The notes under the pieces: generated by a model | Seen by the model: the letters and a program-made list of their open reading frames with translations, nothing else | What the model was told of the DNA's origin: nothing | Database searches by the model: none | Assembly (NCBI GenBank): GCA_016784735.1 | Contig: JADHUC010000001.1 | Location: forward strand, 62,001 to 126,000 | DNA length: 64,000 nucleotides | Origin: Pirellulaceae bacterium | GTDB lineage: Bacteria; Planctomycetota; Planctomycetia; Pirellulales; Pirellulaceae | Direction of reading: 5' to 3' | In this document: piece by piece, positions 1 to 7,448 of the stretch | Layout of the letters: every line of letters begins with the position of its first letter | Position numbering within the stretch: the stretch's first letter is position 1 | Translations under genes and position numbers: made by a program

Positions 1-267
1 GTGGGAATCGTTCTGCATGGTCCAATCCTCCAACTGAAAGAAAGCAATTCCAATCCCCATCCAGCCACTGAACCTATCCGAAGCGCCCCCTCGTGTCAAA
101 ACACTTACCTTTGTTCAGTCGATTCAGCTCGAAGCATGGAAATGAGACTGCAAAACTGCTTGGTCTGTCGTCGGATGTCTGGTCAGTGGGGAGAGGCTGA
201 TGTACAGTGCCAGGAATCCGTTAAGCTATCACAATACACTGAGACTTGCAGAAAGGGGATTGCGACC
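1..267. other. Upstream region without a supported gene
   Basis: The reading frame of the following hydrolase stays open to the window edge, but the translation here is low-complexity nonsense with no signal peptide and no family match. The good start, with a purine-rich ribosome site, lies at 268. I see no gene here; it probably holds the promoter and leader of the next gene. Confidence 0.5.
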
Positions 268-1722
268 ATGGACAAGAGACCCATTTCCAGTTGGATTCGA
301 GTGCTGTTCGGCGCAATTGGGTTCGCTGCAATCACGATCACGTCTTCCGCTGGGGATACACCATCGCTCCGCGCCGGAGCAGCGGTTGTCGACATCACGC
401 CTCAGGAATTCTCGATGAACTTGCCTGGCGGCTTCCGAGGCAATCCGGCGGAAATCGCGCACGATCCGCTGCATGCCCGTGCACTGGTGCTGGACGATGG
501 CGCGACGACGCTGGCGATGGTCGTCGTGGACAATCTGGGCGTGGCTCGTGAAGCGGCCGACGACGCACGGGCGCTCGCCACGGAGCGTTGCGGCATTCCA
601 CCAGAGAAGATCCTCGTAGCATCGACTCACACCCACAGCGCTCCGTCCTCGAATGTCAAAGAGGGCCAACCGGCCGCTGTGGCCTACCGGAAACTGCTGA
701 TCGAGGGAATTGCCGAGTCCATCGTCCGCGCTCACAAAGCACTTCGCCCGGCCGCCGTTGGACATGCCGTGCATCCGTTGCCGGACGAAGTCCGCAATCG
801 CCGCTGGTATCTCAAGCCGGGCAAGATGCCGCTGAATCCCTTTGGCGAGATGGATCAGGTGAAGATGAATCCGGGTACCAGTCCCGAAGTTCTCGATCGG
901 CCGGCCGGCCCCATCGACCCCGACGTGACGATCCTATCGGTCCGGGACACAAAAACCCGCAAACCGCTGGCACTCTTTGCCAACTACACCCTGCACTATG
1001 TCGGTGGCGTGCCGAGGGGCCAGATATCCGCCGACTATTTCGGCGAATTCTCGCGGCTGATGCCATTCCGGTTGCGTGCGGGGGATGACTTCGTCGCCAT
1101 GATGTCAAACGGTGCCACGGGCGACATCAACAACATCCCTTTTCTCATCACCAGGCCCCCGCGCGAGCCATTTGAACAGATCCGCATCGTCGCCCGGAAA
1201 GCAGCCGATGCCGCATGGTTTGCCTGGAAGAAGATCGACGCGCACGACTCGGATCTGCGTCTCGGGATGATCGAACGTGAAATCACCCTGAAGATGCGTC
1301 GCCCGACCACAGAGCAAATCGAGCGTGCCAAGACCATCGTCGCCACGAAGGGCGAAGCCGAACTCGCCAAGCTACCGCGCCTGGCCGAGCCCTATGCCAG
1401 GCGGACGCTGTCGCTCGCCGCGGGTCCCGAGACTCTCAGTGTCCCCTTGCAGACGCTGCGCATCGGAGACTTCGCGATCTGCGCCATTCCCTTCGAGACA
1501 CTGGTCGAAATCGGCCTCGACCTAAAGAAACGCAGCCCCTTTCCCCGCACCATAGTCCTCGGCGTGACCAACGGCTACAACGGTTACCTACCCACGCCCG
1601 AGCAACACGAACTCGGCGGGTACGAGACCTGGCTCGGCACGTGCAGGGTGCAGGAAGACAGCTCGGTGATCATTACCGATCACTTGCTCGAAATGCTTGG
1701 GGAACTGGCGAAGGAAGAATGA
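268..1722 (+). CDS. Exported neutral/alkaline ceramidase-like hydrolase
   Basis: A 484-residue protein. The ATG at 268 follows GAAAGGGG and is the first start that gives a signal peptide (charged MDKR, then a hydrophobic stretch to about residue 28). The mature part opens with RAGAAVVDITPQE, the typical start of the neutral ceramidase N-terminal domain family. The zinc-ligand-type motif ASTHTHSAP lies near residue 115 and a second histidine motif, NYTLHYVGG, near residue 240. The family hydrolyses the amide bond of ceramides, but many planctomycete members of about this size are uncharacterised and lack the C-terminal domain of true ceramidases, so the substrate is inferred only. The gene is convergent with a GBA2-like gene, which would fit glycosphingolipid turnover. 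Export to the periplasm or outside is expected. Confidence 0.8.
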   Translation: MDKRPISSWIRVLFGAIGFAAITITSSAGDTPSLRAGAAVVDITPQEFSMNLPGGFRGNPAEIAHDPLHARALVLDDGATTLAMVVVDNLGVAREAADDARALATERCGIPPEKILVASTHTHSAPSSNVKEGQPAAVAYRKLLIEGIAESIVRAHKALRPAAVGHAVHPLPDEVRNRRWYLKPGKMPLNPFGEMDQVKMNPGTSPEVLDRPAGPIDPDVTILSVRDTKTRKPLALFANYTLHYVGGVPRGQISADYFGEFSRLMPFRLRAGDDFVAMMSNGATGDINNIPFLITRPPREPFEQIRIVARKAADAAWFAWKKIDAHDSDLRLGMIEREITLKMRRPTTEQIERAKTIVATKGEAELAKLPRLAEPYARRTLSLAAGPETLSVPLQTLRIGDFAICAIPFETLVEIGLDLKKRSPFPRTIVLGVTNGYNGYLPTPEQHELGGYETWLGTCRVQEDSSVIITDHLLEMLGELAKEE

Positions 1723-1841
1723 CACGCCTGCCAGTCATGGACAATTCTGTCGCATTGGCGTTCCTGTTCGCGAAGGAGGTCCCCAACGAATTCAGGGCGG
1801 CAACGAATCTAGCACAGATCGACAGTCTTCTGTCGATGTGA
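1719..1841 (+). pseudogene. Possible N-terminal stub of a PIN-domain protein
   Basis: An ATG overlaps the TGA of the preceding gene (ATGA). The first residues, MDNSVALAFLFAKE, resemble the first strand and helix of PIN-domain toxins (an Asp followed by a hydrophobic helix). The frame ends after 40 codons without the remaining acidic residues. It may be chance or a truncated toxin gene; support is weak. Confidence 0.2.
1818..1837. terminator. Hairpin between convergent genes
   Basis: A perfect 8-bp stem, ATCGACAG/CTGTCGAT with loop TCTT, lies between the ends of two convergent genes. There is no clear T tract, so its role as a bidirectional terminator is an inference from position. Confidence 0.35.
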
Positions 1842-1854
1842 TGCCGGGAAGACT

Positions 1855-4800
1855 CTAGGCTCGCAGCTTGAGCTGCAGGGACTCGCCAGCTTCCAGCGTG
1901 ATATCGCGGGCAAAACGGACCAGTACTTGATTGTCCTCGCGCTCGATCGTCGCGGCCTCCGGCCGGTCTTTCACGGTGGCGTCGACGTGAGTCGGGTCGA
2001 ATCCGTCGACATTCAAAGCGATACTCCGTAGCCGCAGCTTGCCGTGCTTCAGTTCGATGCCGCACGTTTGCTCGTTTGCCTGTCGGGTTTGAGTGAAGCT
2101 GCCCCAGCCTTCGGCCGTTGTGAAAGCGGCCCGGAAATCTTCGGGTGTCAGCCGCGGTGTGAATTCCACGTGCCCCTGTGGACCGTGGCAGTTGAAGCCG
2201 CACACAGCTTGGAATACGCCGTAGCTGGCCATGGCCCGGGAATAATGGTCGCTGCACTCGATTTCGTTATACGGGTTGCGAAGGGCGGCGTTGTAGCGGT
2301 CGTGGATGGCTCGGGTAACCGCCAGACCGTTTTGCAGCAGATCGGGTTGATCGAGGCCTTCCCAGATCATGTGCGCGGCGGCCTGGTACTCGAAACCCGT
2401 CATGCACTCGTTGAAATAGCCGTACTGCCAATGGTTCTTGAATGCCGGGTTTTTTCCGCCTTTGGGCCACGAACACATGATCAACCCGGCGTCGCCCGCC
2501 GCAGCGTACCACCGTCCCGGCACGAATCGTTTGCGGAAGGGGCCGACATCCGGCACGAAGCTGTACTTCCATAACGCACGCAGCGCCGATAGCTGCTTGT
2601 CGCGATCAAACAACCGGCCCAGGCCAACCCAATGCGCCCAGGTCTGGCCAAACACCTGGTCGATGTAGCACCCGGAACCAACGCCGATCTTATCTTTATG
2701 CTGAGGATCTTCGATCTGGATAAAGTACTCGCCGTTGTACGTTTCCAGAATCGACTCCTCGCCGCGTCGAGCGATTTCTCGGCACTGTTCGGCGAACTGC
2801 TCGTCGCCCATCTCGGTCGCCATCGCCTCGCCGGCTTTGAGCATCGCCAGGTACAGCGAACTAATGAAGCTGATCTTGCCGTACCAGTTCGCGTCGAGCG
2901 TGTTGGGCTGGGCACCCTCGAGCATTCCGTCCGCGTTGGCGTCGCGTGCGATCATGAACTCGATCGCCCTCTTCACTTTGGGCCAGAGTCGCCGCAAGAA
3001 ACCGTCGTCGGCCGACATCTGGTGCTCGCGCAACATGCCAAGGACGCGACCGCAGTGGCCGTCGTCGGCGTGGTGATTTGAACTGTTCAGATTGGTGCGC
3101 ATCCCGACACCACCGTCGGCGTGCTGGCCAATACCGAAATTGACGCGTTCTCGTTCGATTCGCTCAATTTCCGGAAACAACCGGCCGGGGGCCTGGGCGT
3201 AGTGCCAGACGTGCGTACACGTACCCTGACAACAACCGATGCCCTCCCAGGCCCAGAAGCGGCCATCTTCGAAGCGGTAGCAGGTCGTCGTTGCTAGAGT
3301 CGATGCGTTGGCCAACGTTCGATCCAGCAACCAGTACGGCAGCGTCGAGTCGTACCAGGTCTCGACCCACTTGCGGGTGTCGCCGGCCAAACGATCGAAC
3401 TCGGCCGCAATGTAACGGGCGACCGCCAGTGCCGAGTCGAAACGGGCTGCGTAGTAATGACCAACCAGTGCATTGCCCACCCCGTGGGCACGGAAGTTGG
3501 GGAAATGCCACGTAATGACGAAATCAACAGCCTGCTCTTCGCCCGGTTCCAGGTGCACCGAGCGGCCGAGTTGGCCGGTGAGCGGCACGGCAAGATCGGC
3601 CGTAGCGGCCTCGATCGCGTCTTCTGACGTGATGTCGGCCCGCGAAAAAGGGGTCAGGTCCAATTTATGCGAAGCACCCTCCGGGCCGTTCCGGAAAATT
3701 GGACCTGACCCCTTTTTCGCGTCGAGCAGCGCCAACGTCATCGTGCCGAAATCGCGTTGCTGCTCGAGTGTGGCGTTGTCCAATGGCCGATCGGTAAACA
3801 CGATATCGTCGATGCCGATGTTGCCCCAGCCTTTGCTGTATTGATCGACGATCTGAAGCCGAGCCTGTTTGCCCTCGAACGCTCGCACATTAAATGCCGT
3901 GCGGAACATGCGGTTGTCGTTGCGGCCGGTGGCCGAGGCGACAACCCGGTCATCGACGATCAGATTCACACATGTCCGGTCCTTGTGCGCCCCGCCGCCA
4001 ATGAAGAATTGAATGAAATGCCGTTCGATTTTGAACGGCGGGCTGGTGAGCGTGCCGACTTGGCTGTCCTTTTCGCCCACGTTATTGCCGGGAGCCGAGG
4101 CGTGACTGTTGACGACGCGTTTGCCCTCACCTCCGACGTCGCCTTGATAGTCGGGGATGCTTTTCTTTTCGACGGGACCATCGCCAAAGGCAACGCCTTC
4201 GGTCGTCCATTTCTCGTATTCGGGGCGCTCGAAGTTATCGAATGCAATATCCGGCCTCGGCTCTTCGACGTTTGGCTTGGCAGGCAGTCCGGCCGAGCAC
4301 TCCAGGGCTGCGAGCCCATCGTGTTTCACGATACGATTACGAAGCTCGCCGGTCTGTTGCGATTTGGTTTCCAGGCAGATCGCGTTCTGCAAGTGACCGA
4401 GGATATCTGCATCGACCGCTCGATCGCTGGTGTTCTTCACGCGAAAGCTCATCACGGTGGCCGGCAGCGATGAATCGTCCGCGTTGAGCGGAATGAACGG
4501 CGAGAAGGCCTCGAGCTGCACCTGGACCGGACAGCCCGCGTCGCGATACGTGATGCGGCCGATCGGGTAGCGGCCGTCGAAGCTTACCTGCTTGAACCCG
4601 GTGGCATCGAGCGGGAACTCGGCCTCGCCCAACTTGACCGCGAAGCCGATTTTGAATGGCTGAGTTACCGGCGCAGGGGCCAGGTAGTTCAAGCCCCTCA
4701 TGTTGCTATTTCCGCCGACCCCGATGCCTTCGGGTAACACTGCGTCGCGAGGCAGGATACCGTTCTGGTCGCGATTGAAGATGTCCCACAGCCACAACCG

Positions 4801-5121
4801 GCCGTCGCCCGCGAGGTAGACGGTTCCCGCAAAAAGCCCTCCCACCGGCATGCCAATGTGCATCAGCGCATCGCGGTCCGTATAGGTCTCCTTCTCGCCG
4901 CGGACGAACAGCGAACGGGCCCAGGCCGGATCGAGCTTCTTGTCGATGGGGATCGTATCGAGATACTCATTGCCCTCGAATGGCCCGGCCATGATCGGCA
5001 TCGCACCCGCACCGAAGGCGACTCCAGCCGCGCCCAACTTGATAAAACTGCGCCGTGAAACACCGGAGCTGCACCCGCAGTCCCCTTGGGCACACGACTT
5101 CGAACTCTGATCAGATGTCAT
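1855..5121 (-). CDS. Tat-exported GH116/GBA2-like protein with inserted jelly-roll domain
   Basis: A 1088-residue protein. The start at 5121 is preceded by TAAGGAG; an upstream in-frame ATG at 5169 lacks a ribosome site. The N-terminus carries a Tat-like signal (SRRSFIKLGAAG, residues about 21-32). An N-terminal beta domain comes first, interrupted at roughly residues 285-440 by a jelly-roll-like insert (FDNFERP through IDDIVF). A C-terminal (alpha/alpha)6 domain related to glucosylceramidase GBA2 (DUF608/GH116) follows. The acid/base Asp region is present (NTLDANWYG, Asp about 743). The segment matching the GBA2 nucleophile reads GIGCCQGTCTHVWHYA and shows no Glu at the expected place, so activity as a beta-glucosidase is doubtful. 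Residues about 467-494 are encoded by an inserted palindromic repeat. Confidence 0.8.
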   Translation of the reverse strand: MTSDQSSKSCAQGDCGCSSGVSRRSFIKLGAAGVAFGAGAMPIMAGPFEGNEYLDTIPIDKKLDPAWARSLFVRGEKETYTDRDALMHIGMPVGGLFAGTVYLAGDGRLWLWDIFNRDQNGILPRDAVLPEGIGVGGNSNMRGLNYLAPAPVTQPFKIGFAVKLGEAEFPLDATGFKQVSFDGRYPIGRITYRDAGCPVQVQLEAFSPFIPLNADDSSLPATVMSFRVKNTSDRAVDADILGHLQNAICLETKSQQTGELRNRIVKHDGLAALECSAGLPAKPNVEEPRPDIAFDNFERPEYEKWTTEGVAFGDGPVEKKSIPDYQGDVGGEGKRVVNSHASAPGNNVGEKDSQVGTLTSPPFKIERHFIQFFIGGGAHKDRTCVNLIVDDRVVASATGRNDNRMFRTAFNVRAFEGKQARLQIVDQYSKGWGNIGIDDIVFTDRPLDNATLEQQRDFGTMTLALLDAKKGSGPIFRNGPEGASHKLDLTPFSRADITSEDAIEAATADLAVPLTGQLGRSVHLEPGEEQAVDFVITWHFPNFRAHGVGNALVGHYYAARFDSALAVARYIAAEFDRLAGDTRKWVETWYDSTLPYWLLDRTLANASTLATTTCYRFEDGRFWAWEGIGCCQGTCTHVWHYAQAPGRLFPEIERIERERVNFGIGQHADGGVGMRTNLNSSNHHADDGHCGRVLGMLREHQMSADDGFLRRLWPKVKRAIEFMIARDANADGMLEGAQPNTLDANWYGKISFISSLYLAMLKAGEAMATEMGDEQFAEQCREIARRGEESILETYNGEYFIQIEDPQHKDKIGVGSGCYIDQVFGQTWAHWVGLGRLFDRDKQLSALRALWKYSFVPDVGPFRKRFVPGRWYAAAGDAGLIMCSWPKGGKNPAFKNHWQYGYFNECMTGFEYQAAAHMIWEGLDQPDLLQNGLAVTRAIHDRYNAALRNPYNEIECSDHYSRAMASYGVFQAVCGFNCHGPQGHVEFTPRLTPEDFRAAFTTAEGWGSFTQTRQANEQTCGIELKHGKLRLRSIALNVDGFDPTHVDATVKDRPEAATIEREDNQVLVRFARDITLEAGESLQLKLRA
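3641..3721. repeat. Palindromic REP element inserted in frame inside a gene
   Basis: Two perfect 26-bp inverted arms (3641-3666 and 3696-3721, core GGGGTCAGGTCCAATTT) flank a 29-bp loop. The element is 81 bp, a multiple of three, and adds about 27 residues (KKGSGPIF to TPFSR) without breaking the GH116-like frame. The core resembles the GGTCAGGTC-type palindromes known as REP elements next to RAYT transposases in many bacteria; that family link is from memory. Confidence 0.85.
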
Positions 5122-5178
5122 GGCAGTGGACTCCTTAGATGGTACGCCGCTCGCGGCTGAGTTTTGCACGTTTCATAG

Positions 5179-5230
5179 TAACCCGAAGCGTAAGCGAGGC
5201 AAATATGACGCCCCTCGCTTCTTTCGGAGT
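5179..5230. repeat. REP hairpin, TAACCCGAAGCG family
   Basis: TAACCCGAAGCGTAAGCGAGG is followed after a short loop by an imperfect inverted copy (CCTCGCTTCTTTCGG). The same arm recurs at 7021-7074. It lies in the gap between two divergent genes (GH116-like and sulfatase). Confidence 0.7.
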
Positions 5231-5396
5231 CAGGTGACGGTCGCGAGCCTCGGATACATCGTCGCGTTGTCTCGCCGTGGTATCGTGCGGTAGAATACGT
5301 GTGATCCGCAGAATGCTGGCAACATAAAAAGGGCGACCCTCATAACGCTAAGGTATTCCTGAACTACCGACCCCTCAACCTTTGGACAGTCCTGCC

Positions 5397-6923
5397 ATGA
5401 AGACACCTGCTATTGCCGTCTTCGGAATACTGCTATCCTTCGCGCCTGGTACGGCTGCCGACAGGCCGAATGTACTGCTGATCGTTTCTGAGGATAACGG
5501 GCCGGAACTGGGGTGCTATGGTGACCCGTATGCACGCACGCCGAATCTCGATCGTCTGGCCGCCGAGGGCGTGCGGTTCGAGAACGCCTTTGTGCCCTAC
5601 TCCGTCTGTTCGCCTTCGCGAGCCTGCTTCCTTACCGGGCTACATCCGCATCGGAACGGACAGATTGGCTTGGCGACGCACAAATTCGCGATGTATCGCG
5701 AGGACACGCCCAGTTTTGTCACGCTGCTGAAAGCGAAGGGTTACCGCACGGGATTGGTCGGAAAACTGCACGTGAATCCTCCATCTGCATTCCCGTTCGA
5801 CTTCACGGCGATACCCTCGGCGAATTTCCAGCGCAAGCAGTCGCCGGTCGACTACGCCGCCGCGGCCGCTCGGTTCTTCGAGCAATCCGGCAATGCACCG
5901 TGGTTCTTGTCCGTGAACTTCCCAGACGCCCATCTGCCTTTTCTGCGTCAGGTACATGCACTGCCGGCCGAGCCGCTCGCCGCCGACGACGTCAAACCCA
6001 TGCCGTGGATCGGTGTCGACACACCTCGGCTCAGAGAACAAGTGGCCAACTATTACAATTGTCTCGAACGTCTGGATCACGCAGTCGGGTTGCTGCTCGA
6101 CGAATTGCAGAAGACCGGGCGGGCCGACAATACACTGGTTTTCTACATCGGCGATCACGGCGCCCAGTTTCCACGTGGCAAAGGTACGGTTTACGAAGCG
6201 GGGCTGCGCGTTCCTTTGATTGTTCGCTGGCCGGGGCAGTCGCAGGCCGGACAGGTCCGGCAGGAACTCGTTTCCACGCTCGATCTGCTGCCAACCGCGC
6301 TGGTCGCCGCGGGCATCAGACCGGCAGGCAACCTGCCAGGCCAGGCCCTACAGCCGTTGTTGGCAGGCGTCCCCGCCCAGGATTCGCAGCGATACATCTA
6401 CGGCTTCACGACCGGATCGTTTCCTGGTAACTGTTTCGTCCAGCATTCGGTGCGCGATGAACGCTTCAAACTGCTCTCCAGTCCACGGCCCGGCACGGAC
6501 AACCTGATTTCCCGGTCCTACCTCGACGAATCGCACCCATACTTCGTCGTCTCTGGAGCGACCGCCGCGGACCAAGCCGCGATCGCTCCGCACGTACGCG
6601 ACGCATTCGACCGATGGAGCCGCCCGCCACGTTACGAACTCTATGATCTCAAGAGCGACCCTCACGAATGGCACAATCTCGCTGACGACCCGCAGTTTGC
6701 TGCAGTCAAAAACCGGCTAATCAAAGCCCTTGCCGACATGCAGCAGCGCACACACGATCCGTTTCTCGATCCAGCCAATATCGAGGCGTTCGTGGCCGAA
6801 CAGCTCGCGAATCGCGATCTCCGTTATCGCAAAAAGAAGGACTTTCGCTGGTCCTACCTTGAATCGTTTCCCGCGTGGCGCGCGAACTGGCGCCCGGCCA
6901 CCTCCTCTGAGGCCAGACCATGA
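5397..6923 (+). CDS. Exported sulfatase (formylglycine type, family S1)
   Basis: A 508-residue protein starting at ATG 5397; the TTG at 5382 is less likely. A signal peptide runs to about residue 21 (ending GTAA). Metal-binding SEDNGPE follows (residues 31-37), then the sulfatase signature CSPSR with Cys71 as the residue converted to formylglycine, the second metal site YIGDHGAQF near residue 250, and a C-terminal YELYDLKSDPHEWHNL block typical of the heparan-N-sulfatase-like branch. It should hydrolyse a sulfate ester or sulfamate on a glycan or glycolipid in the periplasm after maturation by a formylglycine-generating enzyme, which is not encoded here. Length and motif order are complete. 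The exact substrate cannot be read from the sequence. Confidence 0.93.
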   Translation: MKTPAIAVFGILLSFAPGTAADRPNVLLIVSEDNGPELGCYGDPYARTPNLDRLAAEGVRFENAFVPYSVCSPSRACFLTGLHPHRNGQIGLATHKFAMYREDTPSFVTLLKAKGYRTGLVGKLHVNPPSAFPFDFTAIPSANFQRKQSPVDYAAAAARFFEQSGNAPWFLSVNFPDAHLPFLRQVHALPAEPLAADDVKPMPWIGVDTPRLREQVANYYNCLERLDHAVGLLLDELQKTGRADNTLVFYIGDHGAQFPRGKGTVYEAGLRVPLIVRWPGQSQAGQVRQELVSTLDLLPTALVAAGIRPAGNLPGQALQPLLAGVPAQDSQRYIYGFTTGSFPGNCFVQHSVRDERFKLLSSPRPGTDNLISRSYLDESHPYFVVSGATAADQAAIAPHVRDAFDRWSRPPRYELYDLKSDPHEWHNLADDPQFAAVKNRLIKALADMQQRTHDPFLDPANIEAFVAEQLANRDLRYRKKKDFRWSYLESFPAWRANWRPATSSEARP

Positions 6924-6926
6924 AAC

Positions 6927-7251
6927 TTGATGCTCGATGAGCGGGAGAAGGTCACGTAGCCCCATGGCGTGCAGGCCGAAGACGGTACGATCTATACCGC
7001 TCCCAATCCGCTATGACACGTAACCCGAAGCGTGAGCGAGGACGTAACGCATTGCCTCGCTTACGCTTCGGGTTTCTATTGAATGTGCCAAACTCCACCG
7101 GGAGCGGTATACATCATGTACGATTACAACCGCACGCCCGACGGCACCGTCCTGATGGCCACCTTTTGGGGAAGACGACGTACGTGCCGGGGAGCCGGTG
7201 ACCGACAAGGTGCGCATGCGAGTAGAAATCGACAGACTCCGGAAAAACTAA
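6927..7251 (+). pseudogene. C-terminal remnant of a BNR/sialidase-like protein, split by a REP
   Basis: Three short frames in order recall the end of exo-alpha-sialidase-like proteins: LDEREKVT, stop, then HGVQAEDGTIY (to about 7000); after a REP hairpin, VYIMYDYNRTPDGTVLMATF (about 7110-7170); and after a frame change at a TTTTGGGG run, EDDVRAGEPVTDKVRMR up to the TAA at 7249. The remnant therefore shows an in-frame stop, an insertion and a frameshift. The family call is from memory of the pattern; no N-terminal part is present. Confidence 0.6.
7022..7074. repeat. REP hairpin, TAACCCGAAGCG family
   Basis: Arms AACCCGAAGCGTGAGCGAGG (7022-7041) and its inverted copy with one mismatch (7055-7074) enclose a 13-bp loop. 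It sits inside the sialidase-like remnant, interrupting it, and about 100 bp after the sulfatase stop. Confidence 0.85.
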
Positions 7252-7448
7252 ACGACAAACGACACGTTTGGAAGGAAAAACTGTTGGCCACATCGGAATC
7301 CGTCGTTGCGTAGCTCAATGGGAAACGGATAATGGCTGCAGCCGTTTCCTTATCACAACTGGAGGAACCCATTGAGAATCGTCTCGCCGCTTCGGACCGC
7401 GTTCTGGCGAACGCAGCTACATTGAAACGATCACGCAAGGAGGGGCCT

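Noticed and set aside
1719-1841. A working PIN toxin gene
   Set aside because: Only the first motif is present in 40 codons, and there is no partner antitoxin; kept only as a weak fragment.
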